This document shows positions 9,625-18,802 of a DNA stretch of 18,802 bases, in pieces. The translations under genes and the position numbers were made by a program. The notes beneath the pieces are model-generated. The model did not search any database and was not told the origin of the DNA. It saw only the letters and a list, made by a program, of their open reading frames with translations. Positions within the stretch are counted from its first letter, which is position 1. Each line of letters begins with the position of its first letter. The DNA is from Larix sibirica (Eukaryota; Streptophyta; Pinopsida; Pinales; Pinaceae). The stretch spans positions 15,877 to 34,678 of the forward strand of contig NWUY0300069680.1 in assembly GCA_004151065.3 (NCBI GenBank). The letters are read 5' to 3'.

Positions 9625-10345
9625 ATGATTTTTTTAACCAATTTTTTTTAAATAATCGATCAATCTTCTAACCATATGATTAATTGGTTTTGGCTTATTT
9701 TACATCTATATGTTCAACTATTTGTTAACAATAGAGAAACACCTAGATTTTAACAAAGATAAAAATAAGTGATGTTTATGTCCATCAGATCTTAATTCAA
9801 AGTAATTTTTTAATATTTCTCGAGTATGATAATAAATCAATCATTTAGATAAATAATACCTTTAATGGAACTTATGGGACATTCATCCACTTGGATATGC
9901 TCTGGATTTCTTTGACACACTTGGAACAATGGAGATAAATAAACTACATTTATAATATCGAACACATTACCATACATTTGTGGTGACCCATCATGACTTG
10001 TATCCCTTCATTCCCTTGTTGGTTAAAACATGTTGGTGAATGGAAATGGTCATGGAAAATCTCAAGAACATATACTTGTTGTAAAATTAGTTGGACCCCA
10101 TGAATATATTTAGAAGAAGTTTTTATAAGAATTTCCCCTGTATTTTCATTATCTGAATAATTAGCATCAACCATAGCTGATTTCATTTTCTCATCTGACA
10201 TTATTTGAGATTGAATTGATGTTGGAATTGAGACAAACCCTAATGAGAACCTATGCTTCACTTTTTGATTAGGGATTTGAGGTGTTGTTTCATTCATTAC
10301 TGTAGCATATCAGGGTCCCTTTGTTGAATTCCTATGATTTTCCTG
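9625..10345. other. Non-coding stretch without a recognised feature
   Basis: A+T-rich flank 5' of the transposase-like pseudogene. It includes a 115-codon minus-strand open frame (10297-9950) with no motif, no second copy and biased low-complexity composition, so it is not called. No inverted repeat that could be the transposon end was recognised, but a diverged one could be missed by eye. Confidence 0.5.
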
Positions 10346-10346
10346 T

Positions 10347-10642
10347 TGTGAATTGAACTAGTGCCAAATGAATTCCTCCAATTTTCCATGTCTAACCTTG
10401 TCTTTTATCTAATTTATTTAAGTGTTTCAAGAGCCCCCTTTTTCCTCACAAATTTTCTTGCTCGATTACATAATTTTCCCATTATTTGTGGCACTAATTG
10501 TGATTGGAATTGAAGTAGTGCAAAATGAATTCCTCTAATTTTACATCGCAAACCTTGTCATTTCTCTAATTTCTTGAAGTGTTTCAATATCCCCCTTTTT
10601 ACTCATAGATTTTCTTGCTCAATTACATAATTTTCCCATTAT
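10347..10642. repeat. Two-copy tandem repeat, period about 158 bp
   Basis: Copy 1 is about 10347-10485 and copy 2 about 10507-10642. Shared blocks in order are TGAATTCCTC(C/T)AATTTT, ACCTTGTC, AGTGTTTCAA, a C5-C6/T5 tract, ATTTTCTTGCTC, and ATTACATAATTTTCCCATTAT. The anchor GAATTCCTC lies at 10370 and 10528. The right end of each copy is the best conserved part. Confidence 0.87.
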
Positions 10643-10699
10643 ATCAAGGTTCAATGATGATAACATGTAAAAAAAATACTTCAATCATGTCATAAATTA

Positions 10700-12150
10700 T
10701 TGAATACTTTGTATCTAATCGGAGATTTTTGGGAGAACTTCTAAAACAAAAATCTTTGATAAGGACCTTAACATGAGCAATTATTATTGAGCATATTTAA
10801 ATGAAATCAACCATATGAAAATGCAATAGAAATTCAAGCACATAAATGAACACCCATGTGATAACAAAGTTCACCATAAACTTCTAGCTACATCTCCAGG
10901 CTAGCTTCAACTACGAACGAATCCATTAATATGATGAATAAAATGCATGAAATCTGATTAGATCACAAATGGATTTCACCTACAAGAAATATTTACCAAT
11001 TGCTCATTGTTTGGACTGCATAACAAGTGCTTCTGTAAGAGCACATTCTCTTGAATATCCTTCACCTTTTTTCTTCGGACCAAGAATTTCTAAATCCAAA
11101 ACATGTATCAATATGCAACCTGTAGCTGATTCTTTAGCACACCAAATGTCCCTAAAAAGCCACAATATCCTTGTGAGTGATGCATGGTCCTCTTCCTGAT
11201 CTTCGACCAACTTTTCCTTCTTCCCTAGCTCATACGAAGATGAAGCTTCTAGGGAACCACCTTGGTTCTCTAGTTTTTGATGGTATGCTACAATAGATGA
11301 CAGAAAGTGAAACTATTAGTATCTTCAAAATCAAAACCATAATCATTATACCTGCCATGGGCCACAAGTTGGCCTTTCCTTTGATGGAATTTTGGCTGAC
11401 TCTATAGGGGAGCATTCTCGAACTTATTCCTGCACTTATTGTTGCAATAAAAGTCACAGCTTTCTCTGCTCATGCTCTACAACTTCAAGAAGCATTCTGA
11501 GCTAAGCATTCTCTGCTTGAATTCATTGGTTGGCCTCTTCCAATTCCTAGATACTTGCATGCTTCAAAGATTTTCCCATGACGATGTTCACAATATACAA
11601 ATCTTGTTAGACCTAATACGATACCAACCTAATCCAAGTTTTCTGCGAGAACTTCTCCAAAAATTCTTCGATGAGGATGTTTTACTAATGATTATATGCA
11701 TGTGAACATGAGAAATTATTATTCAACATCTTTAAACAAAATCAACAATACGACAATGCAATAGAAATTCAAGCACATAAATGAACACCAATGTGATAAT
11801 AGAGTTCACTAGAAACTTCTGGATACATCTCTAGGCCCACTTCAACTAGGAACTGATCCATTAATATGATGAAAAAAATACACGAAAGATGATTACATCA
11901 CAAATAGATTTCACTTGCAAGAGGTATTTACCAATTACTCACTGTTTTGAATCCATAACAAGTGCTTCTATAAGAGCACATTCTCTTGAAGATCCTTCAA
12001 CATTGTTCTTCGGACCAAGAATGTTGAAGGCCAACACCTATATCAATATGAAACATCTATCTACTTCTTCTTCGCACCAACTGTCGTTGAAAAGACACTG
12101 TCTCCTTCAAGACCTTCACCTTTCTTCTTCGGATGGATAATTTCGAAGCT
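10700..12150. repeat. Diverged direct repeat, copies about 935 bp apart
   Basis: About 10700-11175 is repeated at about 11635-12110. Anchors are AATAGAAATTCAAGCACATA (10826 and 11761), TCCATTAATATGATGAA, ATAACAAGTGCTTCT, AGAGCACATTCTCTTGAA and TTCTTCGGACCAAGAAT. The second copy then contains an extra stretch of about 90-100 bases (about 12060-12160) that resembles its own preceding sequence: CTTCAA, TTCTTCTTCGGA, then ACTTGTATCA. This suggests a nested duplication before the shared TGTAGCTGAT at the right end. Confidence 0.82.
11004..11579 (-). pseudogene. Degenerate coding remnant with coiled-coil-like segment
   Basis: On the minus strand from an ATG at 11579, one frame reads MGKSLKHASI, then ELEEANQ, IQAENA, LRMLLEVVEHEQRKL, LLLQQ and ending RPTCGPWQ at 11352, interrupted by six stops. 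The heptad-like Leu and Glu/Gln-rich pattern suggests a coiled coil. At 11351 the sequence CAG|GTATAATG could be a donor site, and TTGTAG|CATACC near 11283 could be an acceptor. Downstream a 90-codon stop-free frame (YHQKLENQGGSLEAS, LVEDQEEDHASL, ECALTEALVMQSKQ) ends at 11004. The exons' frames do not join in the coiled-coil frame, while another upstream frame does, so the true reading is uncertain. The part below about 11175 lies in the 935-bp-spaced repeat. No family is recognised. Confidence 0.35.
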
Positions 12151-12331
12151 CAACACTTGTATCAGTGCATAGTTGTAGCTGATCAATTGATCTCAATTTG
12201 TAGGATCTAAGCTAGTTCATACTTGTCTCATCATGTCCCAAAGAGATTATGAAACTCAGGAAAGTTTACAAGTCTCTAAATATAGGCTTTAGGCAAAAAT
12301 AATGCCTCTCACAAATATCTCGCTACAACCC

Positions 12332-12600
12332 ATTATAACATGGAAACATTCATTTTCAAGTTAAAATGCAAATAAGTGCGTGAGTATTTTAGACACTATG
12401 GCCTCAAACCCACTACAAAATAATACATGCACCATTACAATATTTCCAACAAGTCTCAAGCATAAGACACAATGCGGCTCACTCTCATCATCACTTAAGA
12501 GTGGCTAAAAGAAGCTTTTACAATATGGAAACATCAATATTTGAGTCACAATAAATTTGCACAAGTGGTAGATTCTATGGTCTTTAAAAACCACTACAAC
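12332..12600. repeat. Old direct repeat, two copies about 185 bp apart
   Basis: ATGGAAACAT, TGCA..AAGT, AGA..CTATGG and CCACTACAA occur in the same order at 12340-12419 and 12525-12599. Identity is low and gaps are needed, so this is an ancient duplication, but the order of landmarks makes chance unlikely. Confidence 0.55.
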
Positions 12601-13518
12601 ATATGTGCACATGCTCAAGTCACAAAATTGACTGCAAGCACTTGGTGGAATGCTCCATGGTCTTGAATTTCGCCATACAAAGTGCACATGCCAATGTCAA
12701 TCTTTCCCTCGATTTCCAACATATGGCTTCAATACAATTCCTATGTCTTGAATAGTTTAATAATGAAAACTATAATGAAAACTCAGATTAGTAAAGTGAA
12801 ATAAAAAAGATTTATCATTCAAAGGCATGATTAAACTTTTAGAAAAGTCTCAAACCACCTCTATGGCATATGCTTTGGCCCTTGATGCCCTCGGCCTGCT
12901 CCTATGGCTTTGATCATTGCCTTGATGCCTACTTGCAATGGCTACATTGTGACTTGTGATCATTACTTTCCAAATGGCTTGTGTTTCCAATGGCATGGAA
13001 ATGCCATTATATAGGGATGGCTTAGTTGATCTATTTATGAAATGGTTACATATTTAGACCATATTTTAAAGTTGGTTTTTAACCACATGTCATATATGAC
13101 AATGTTGGTTCCAACCACCAACAAGCCATTTACTAAATTTTTTGTACCATATGCCATTTAATACATGGTCATTGGAAATTCTATGTTTTGGAAAAGAAAC
13201 TTGCAACCATAACTTTGTTAAGCCATATGGAATTTATAACATGCACCACCAAACTCCATTTTCAAGACATGCGATATAGAATATCATCCAAATCCATGGC
13301 TGAAATGGTTATAACCACCATATCGTGGCATATATAACATATATTTGTTGCAAAATTTGGATGTGGCATATCCAAATTTCATGCAATATGTGTCCAACAT
13401 GTCCATTTTTTACATGTCGTGGGTCCAAGGGCTAATCCATTGGTTCTTTTTCCTCCCACGTGAAACACTTACAAAATTTAAATAAAACATTTTCCATATG
13501 CTTATTAAGGAAAATTTG
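12601..13518. other. Non-coding stretch with two hairpin-capable sequences
   Basis: No gene is recognised. A perfect 8-bp inverted repeat AATGGCAT/ATGCCATT with a 4-base loop lies at 12989-13008, followed by ATTATATAGGGA (13006-13017), which resembles a TATA box and could be a remnant promoter of a mobile element. The stretch is rich in CCATATGG-like and ACATGCC-like words, without clear periodicity. Repeat boundaries could not be found by eye. Confidence 0.45.
13353..13379. repeat. Perfect 10-bp inverted repeat with 7-base loop
   Basis: AAATTTGGAT at 13353-13362 and ATCCAAATTT at 13370-13379 flank GTGGCAT. The arms extend imperfectly outward on both sides (TTGC/GCA and ACATAT/ATATGTGT) to about 13340-13394, giving a possible hairpin with arms of about 24 bases. 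It could be the core of a small inverted-repeat element, but no target-site duplication was identified. Confidence 0.6.
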
Positions 13519-13600
13519 TAGGGGGATTGGTGAAGGCACTCGTCTTGTCAGCATGAAGTCATAGGTTCAATTCCTATGCCCTCACATATAACTATTTTTT
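13519..13600 (+). mobile_element. tRNA-like segment, probable SINE head or tRNA pseudogene
   Basis: ATAGG-TTCAATT-CCTAT at 13561-13577 forms a perfect 5-bp T stem with a 7-base loop and contains GGTTCAATTCC, matching the internal RNA polymerase III B box. TTGGTGAAGGCA at 13527-13538 is a near match to the A box. A run of six T follows at 13595-13600, a standard polymerase III terminator. The putative acceptor arms (TAGGGGG against GCCCTCA at 13578-13584) pair only partly, the anticodon arm is imperfect, and total length is about 66 bases rather than 72 or more. These defects argue against a functional tRNA and for a tRNA-derived SINE head or pseudogene. No SINE body or A-tail is evident. Confidence 0.5.
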
Positions 13601-13802
13601 GTTGAGTGAACCATATGGTGGGAAACCAAAATTCCACATGGTAGCTTCTGGTTGGTTCATGTAACTTTCCAGTATGCCTCAAACCTGGCATGTGTCGAGA
13701 AACAACTGGTCCACATCACTATTTTGTGTCAAATCATCATTGTCTAATCACCTACAATTTTCCACATGGTTCAATGTGGGGTTTCCACATGATCAGCATA
13801 CA

Positions 13803-13838
13803 TGCCACATGGCACTCTTTCATTGGTGCCACATGGCA
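13803..13838. repeat. Two copies of a TGCCA-CA-TGGCA palindrome
   Basis: The imperfect palindrome TGCCACATGGCA occurs at 13803-13814 and 13827-13838, 24 bases apart, within a stretch also holding CCACATGG at other places (13634-13642, 13763-13770, 13783-13791). It may be a local word expansion. There is no evidence of protein binding. Confidence 0.6.
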
Positions 13839-14499
13839 CACTTTTTTCCATCTTTCCTCTGTTTTTTCAAGACTTCAGAACTTAATATATCGGCTGTCTA
13901 GAGTCCATTTTAGGAGAAACAAACGTCCCGAAAAATCTTTGAATCCCTTAGTTATGGTGTCACTTTCATAATATTTAAGACTTTGAAATCTTGAGTGATC
14001 TTGGATCATCCTCAATCAATAGCATAAATATTCATGACATCTTGTTGTACACAAATCTACAAATTTTGACAGGTTTTTGGATGGAAATGACATTAAGATT
14101 GATCAATATGTTTATATATACTAGCTACACAAACTTTTTTTTAGAATCTATAAACACACACATGTTTCTTGATTTTCAAAGTGCAGATTCTTTTTTGCAA
14201 TCACACAATGCACAAATGTTCTTGAAGTCATAAAATGTGCATGTTTTATGGAGATATAAGAACATGCATTGTTAAATTATATTTCTAAGGTGCTCATTCA
14301 GCCATTATTGGAATATTTTTGTGAATTTTATTACCCATAGGGACTTATGAACCTTTTCATGGATAAGGAAATATAGGAACTAAGGCTTAGGGTTTAGGTA
14401 TTAGGGGATTAAATTGCATATAGGGATCACTATTTACCAAGGATCCCAGGAGGGGGCTTATGTCATGATTTCTAAGTGTTAACCATGATGATTGAAGTA
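13839..14499. other. Non-coding stretch, nothing recognised
   Basis: Short open frames overlap on the plus strand (13690-13971 and 13991-14233), but their translations are low-complexity and match no family. A GGCTTAGGGTTTAGG stretch at 14384-14398 resembles two plant telomere units but is too short to call. Confidence 0.5.
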
Positions 14500-17180
14500 G
14501 AGAAGGTTATATTAGGGCATAAGGCCATTATTTCCCTTCTAACCATGCTTATTCCTTCACAACAATTTCTAGTGCAGAGGAACTAGTCATGGTGGATGAA
14601 TCCCACTCAAAGTACAATGGACACCTACACAGTTCTCATGCATTTTTTAAATACTTGTACAAATCTTATGGGCTTGAGAATCTTTGAAAATATCCTAAGT
14701 AACATGTTTTCATTCTTTGATGATGGTCAAAATTCATTCTAACACATCCATGGTCTGTAAAACATGCTAATGGAATCCATATTGAATTTGAATGTTAAAG
14801 ACACATTAAGGAGGTGTGGTTCCATTTTGTTTTTAATGGTGATTTAATTCAAGAAACTTAGTTTGAATCCTAGTTCCCCTTTTTTCCTTCGTTCAAGTTA
14901 TTTATACATCAAGAACCATTCTTGTTATTCAAGACATAGAATTGTTATTCCTATTTCCCTCTATTAGTCCAAATATACCCTAAAAGGGTCCCATGTGGTG
15001 GTTCAATTATGCATTCATGTTGCTTAAGCCTAATAAGCTATCTTTAGTGCCTATGGTTTTTGTTTCCATCCCTTGAGCATGGTCAAGTGATTAAGGATAT
15101 TTTTTCCTACCATAACCATGGTAAAGGACTTGATACCCATCTAGACATTGATATTATCTTAATAGTGGCACTCATATACAACTCATATGTCAAAGACCCT
15201 TTAGTAACGGTTTATTTCATGGATTCTAGGTGTAGTTCATGGTGATTGAGCTTGAGAAGGTTCATTTAAGTCTTAAAGCTCTATTCCCCGCTTGAACATG
15301 TTTGGGACTCAACACCCATTTACAATGCACAAAACCTACTCATGGTATTCGTATATCATTCAGACGCTTGCAAAGAACCCCTACAAAGGAAATCCATGTG
15401 ATGTTTCGAGGACTCATTTAAGGATCTCGAGATAAAATCTTTTCTTAGTGTGGACTTGAGAAATATTCCTATTTAAAACATGTTTTTTGGTTTAATCGTT
15501 GTTCACATATATCTCTCTAGTATTATAGAGATTACCTACAAGTGTCTCATGTACTAGTTTGAGGATGTGATCTTGGTAGTACATGTATTCTTAGAAGGTT
15601 CATGGGTTTTAGTTGTTGTTAGTAGCACTTTAGTTTGAGAATCTTGGTTTAGGGCATAAGGCCTCTTTTGTCCTCTCCTAACCTTGGTTGGACCTTGAGA
15701 CCCAATGTGGGGTTCTCAATATTCCTAGTCAGTGTGGTCATAGCTTGATTGGAAGTGAATGGTACCCTGCAAAGGTCATATGTGTTGGTTCAAGGAATTT
15801 TCCATTGTATTTCATCCTAAAAATAAAGACAAGTAGCACTAGAGGTTATCACTTGGAGGATCACAAAGAACCCCTACAAAGAAAGTTTGTGTAATTTTTT
15901 GAGGACTCATTCAAGGATATTCAGCTAAAAAAAATTATTGGTGTGGACTTAACACACATTCCCATTTAGTACATATGTTTTTGTTTAGTCACGGTTCCCA
16001 TAAATCTTTGGTATGCAAGAGATTTCCTACAGTGGTATGCTATGCTAGTTTGAGGATGCATTCATGAAAGTACATGTATTCTTAGAAGGTTCATGGGTTG
16101 TAGTCATTGTTAATGGAACTTGATCCTAAGAATACTTATTTAGGGCATAAGGCCTTTGTTTTACTCTCCTAACCTTGATTAGACCTTGAGAACCAATGTG
16201 GGGTTCACAATATTCCTAGTCATGGCGGTCATATACCACTTGGAAGTGAATGAAACCTTGCAAAGTCCATATTTTTTTGTTCAAGGGCGTGTCTATGGTA
16301 CTTGATCCTAAGAATAAAGGAAGGTGGAACTAGAGGCTCTCATTCATAGGCTTGTAAAGAACCCATACAAAGGAAGTTAATGTGATGTTTCAAGGACTCA
16401 TTCAAGGAACTTGGGATGAAAATTTTTCTTTGTTTGGACTCGAGAAACATTCCTATTTAGGACCTATCTTTCGATTTAATCAAGGTTCCCACATCTCTTT
16501 ATTATGCTATATATTACCTACATGGGTCACACGTGATGGTTTGAGGATGCATTCATGACAATACATGTAGTCTGATAAGTTTCATGGGTTGTAGTTGTTG
16601 TTAATGACACTTGATCCTAAGAATATTCATTTTTGGAATAAGGCCTTTTTTTCCCTCTCCTAACCTTGGTTACTAAGACATTGAGACCCAATGTGGGGTT
16701 CACAATATTCCTAGTTATGGTAGTCATACCCACTTGGAAGCGAATGATACTGTGTTATTTCAAGGAATTGTTCATGGTACTTGATCTTAAGAATAAAGGA
16801 AAGTATAACTAGAGACTCTTGTTTCCCTCCCCTAACTATGGTGAAGGACTTGAGATTCATCCATGATTCCCAAGGCCTTATAATGGCATCAATATTAAAA
16901 TCAAATGCTAAATATTTCTCAAATCAGGATTCTGTAAAGATTTATAGACATTGTTCATGGTTCCAAAGCTCAAGAAAGTTCAATTAGGGATGAAGGCCAT
17001 TATTTCCCCCCTAACCATTTGATGCCTCAATCTGCATTTCCAATGCACAAATCCTACTCATGATGGTTGTAGATCCCACTCAAATCCATGCAAAGAACCC
17101 CTACAAGGGACTTGTGTGTTGGTTATAGCACTTGTTCAAGTTTCTTGATCTCAAGAAGATTCAACAATATCTTGAGGCTC
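14500..17180. repeat. Old irregular tandem array, core period about 492 bp
   Basis: The clearest units lie between about 15370 and 16830. AAAGAACCC recurs at 15372, 15865 and 16356 (offsets 493 and 491) and again at 17092. CCAATGTGGGGTT recurs at 15702, 16193 and 16688 (offsets 491 and 495). Between them, GGACTCATT(C/T)AAGGA, GGTTTGAGGATG or similar, CATGGGTTGTAGT and ACTTGATCCTAAGAAT keep their order. The block GGGCATAAGGCC...T-rich...CTAACC recurs at 14515, 15652, 16143, about 16635 and 16987, with a weaker form near 15272, and related CTAAC-(T/C)-ATGGT-(G/A)-AAGGACTTGA blocks lie near 15110 and 16832. Spacing outside the core is irregular, showing deletions or a shorter ancestral unit. Open frames inside are not conserved between units, so the array is non-coding. 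Confidence 0.88.
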
Positions 17181-18195
17181 TCCTTTTCTTTTAGGAACAT
17201 GAAAAATACTCATCCCCATTAACCATTAACATCATCCCCACTACTTCCCAACAGTCACAATATTCTCATATTTATTCAACCTTAGATACAAAATATCTCT
17301 AACTATTCTTTAGCTCTCATGAACCCAAAAGATGGGTGGAGTGTCCACTCAAAATGTTAGATATTAAATTTTGCACACAGTTCAATCCAAAAATTTGAAA
17401 TATCTTCATGATGAACTGTGAATATCTACATACTATTATAACACATGAATATACCTTGTACTCTTACAAAAACTACAATGTCAATGTTAGTAAAAATCTA
17501 AATTCATATATTTATGAAAACATTCAATATGTAAAATTTATATATTTGAATTTAATGCTATTCAATTTTCTACATTTCATATTGTAACCAAGCATCAAGA
17601 TTCACTATGCATGTATCTCAATCTATCCATGCAAATTAGGGGATGTTTGTTTTTTTCAAAATTCTATTGCATCTAACATGTCAAAAGAGACCATCATTAG
17701 CCTGCTCTCACCCAGGAATTGGATTATCTTAAGCTTCATCATCCAGGAATACCCTATGAGATCTTAGAGAGTATGGAGTTGAAGGGTCCTAATTTAACTT
17801 GAGGATCTTAGTGTGTTGTCATTTATGCTATTTCACACCAGCAAATATTTAGAAACACAACGGTCATTCTGCAAGGGATTATTTTAAATCAATTTTTCCA
17901 AGTGTCTACTCTTACAAAACTTGATTGATGGTCTTTGTAATGAAAACACCATGGAATATGCTCTTCAAATACTTTAGAAAACACTTAGGAATAATTTTAT
18001 TCCTCATCTAGGAATATGAATTTTGTTCCAAACTTCTACACAACACTCTTCATGGCCTCCAAATTTTCATCTTGATCTACTTCATTTGTTTTTATGTCTA
18101 TAGGTTGATTAAGTAGAACATGAATAGACCTGTGTTTAATTAGATCCTCCTTCTATGGGTTCAATTATAAGCTTCAATGATACCGCCTCTCCTAA
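17181..18195. other. Non-coding A+T-rich stretch, nothing recognised
   Basis: All frames are closed at short intervals and no repeat or RNA motif stands out. It separates the 492-bp array from the short repeats and RNase H fragment at the right edge. Confidence 0.5.
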
Positions 18196-18198
18196 ACC

Positions 18199-18325
18199 AG
18201 AAAGAAAGGGAGGAAGGTGTCCACATAAACCATAAGGAAATTAAGTAGATCCAAAGAAAAAGAAGAAAGGGAGGAAAGTGTCCACTTTAACCATAAGGAA
18301 ATTAAGTAGATCCAATGAAAAAGAA
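18199..18325. repeat. 61-bp tandem repeat, two copies and a partial third
   Basis: AAAGGGAGGAA(G/A)GTGTCCAC, then AACCATAAGGAAATTAAGTAGATCCAA occur from 18205 and again from 18266. A third start, GAAAAAGAAGG, follows near 18316. Copies differ at only a few positions. It lies about 70 bases upstream of the RNase H homology. Confidence 0.9.
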
Positions 18326-18395
18326 GGTTGAGAAGTAGAAGATTATAATTAGTCAACATTAAAATATTTAATAAATAGTTAGCTTTTAATATTAA

Positions 18396-18802
18396 AAAAG
18401 GAATTCAGGGTTGGCAAGTGCGGGAGGAGTGATCCTTAACTCCATGGGGAAACAAGTGAAAACTTTTGCTTGGGGCATTGGGAGAAAGACAAACAACAGC
18501 GCGGAGTGGCTTGCACTAATTGAAGGCCCTGATATCGCCAGAACCCTGGATATTGAGAGGCTGAGTATTATTGGAGACTCACTCATTATCATTCAAGAAG
18601 CAAGGAAAATAATGAAAGAAAAGAGTCCTGCAATCTCCAAGTCTCATCAACTACTATCCAGCATTAGTAAATAATTTAAAGAGGTCTCTTTTTTTCATAT
18701 TTTGAAAAGACTCAACGTACAAGCACACGATTTGGCCAACTCTGGAGTCAGACTTCCTTATGTCCATATGGAGTGTGATAATGTCACCATTAACAATGTT
18801 TG
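18396..18802 (+). pseudogene. Retroelement RNase H domain, truncated at 5' end, runs off window
   Basis: Homology starts at 18396 with KRNSGLASAGGVILNS, corresponding to the KGNPGLAGAGGV motif just after the first catalytic Asp, which is missing. It continues through FAWGIGRKTNNSAEWLAL (18466-18518), containing the active-site helix Glu, then the GDS motif near 18573-18581 with the next catalytic Asp, and finally FFHILKRLN and AHDLAN near 18690-18740, which hold the last acidic residue. One TAA at 18672-18674 interrupts the frame, which otherwise stays open to the window edge. An in-frame stop at 18393-18395 and loss of the DGS motif mark a break or splice boundary at about 18396. The domain is the plant retroelement type (non-LTR or Ty3 with an extra RNase H). 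It is much better preserved than the two copies at 2.4 and 5.3 kb and on the opposite strand, so it is a separate, younger insertion. Confidence 0.78.

Noticed and set aside
9950-10297. 115-codon minus-strand open frame, one of the longest in the window
   Set aside because: No recognised domain, no second copy for comparison and no coding-like pattern; its length is compatible with chance in this composition.
13674-14233. Three overlapping plus-strand open frames of 75-93 codons
   Set aside because: They overlap one another in different frames, have low-complexity translations and lack any motif.
14384-14405. Telomere-like TTAGGGTTTAGG stretch
   Set aside because: Only about two imperfect units, which is expected by chance in a long plant sequence.
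1-18802. CRISPR arrays, prophage, bacterial operons or defence systems
   Set aside because: No short regularly spaced repeats, no bacterial-type gene packing and no ribosome binding sites; the content is that of a plant nuclear genome.

Overview
This window looks like nuclear DNA of a land plant with a large, repeat-rich genome, most likely a gymnosperm or another early-diverging lineage. That inference rests on strong A+T richness, a plant-type F-box/kelch C-terminus at the left edge, retroelement RNase H fragments, and decayed transposon genes separated by kilobases of non-coding sequence. No bacterial or organellar gene organisation is visible. The species cannot be named from the sequence alone.

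Layout. 1-219 is the 3' end of what appears to be the only intact host gene. Behind it lies a cluster of short tandem duplications (363-1311), then about 1 kb with no recognisable content. From 2381 to 8096 there is a direct tandem duplication of a unit of about 2.86 kb (copy A 2381-5243, copy B 5244-8096). Its left end cuts a minus-strand RNase H fragment and its right end cuts a minus-strand transposase-like pseudogene. The longest version of that pseudogene runs from about 9624 down to about 7384, so it spans the right end of copy B and the unique DNA beyond it. Copy A carries only its 3' part.

From 10.3 to 12.6 kb there are three further levels of diverged direct repeats, including a minus-strand coding remnant (11004-11579) full of stop codons. 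Around 13.5 kb there is a tRNA-like segment with an RNA polymerase III B box and a T6 terminator, probably a SINE head. From about 14.5 to 17.2 kb runs an old, irregular tandem array with a core period near 492 bp. The right edge holds a fairly well preserved plus-strand RNase H domain with one internal stop codon, running off the window.

No operon or cooperating gene system is present. The window is best read as an intergenic graveyard of mobile elements and local duplications beside one host gene. The most informative item is the decayed transposase-like gene and the way the tandem duplication cuts it. Family assignments come from motif recognition by eye and were not checked against any database.
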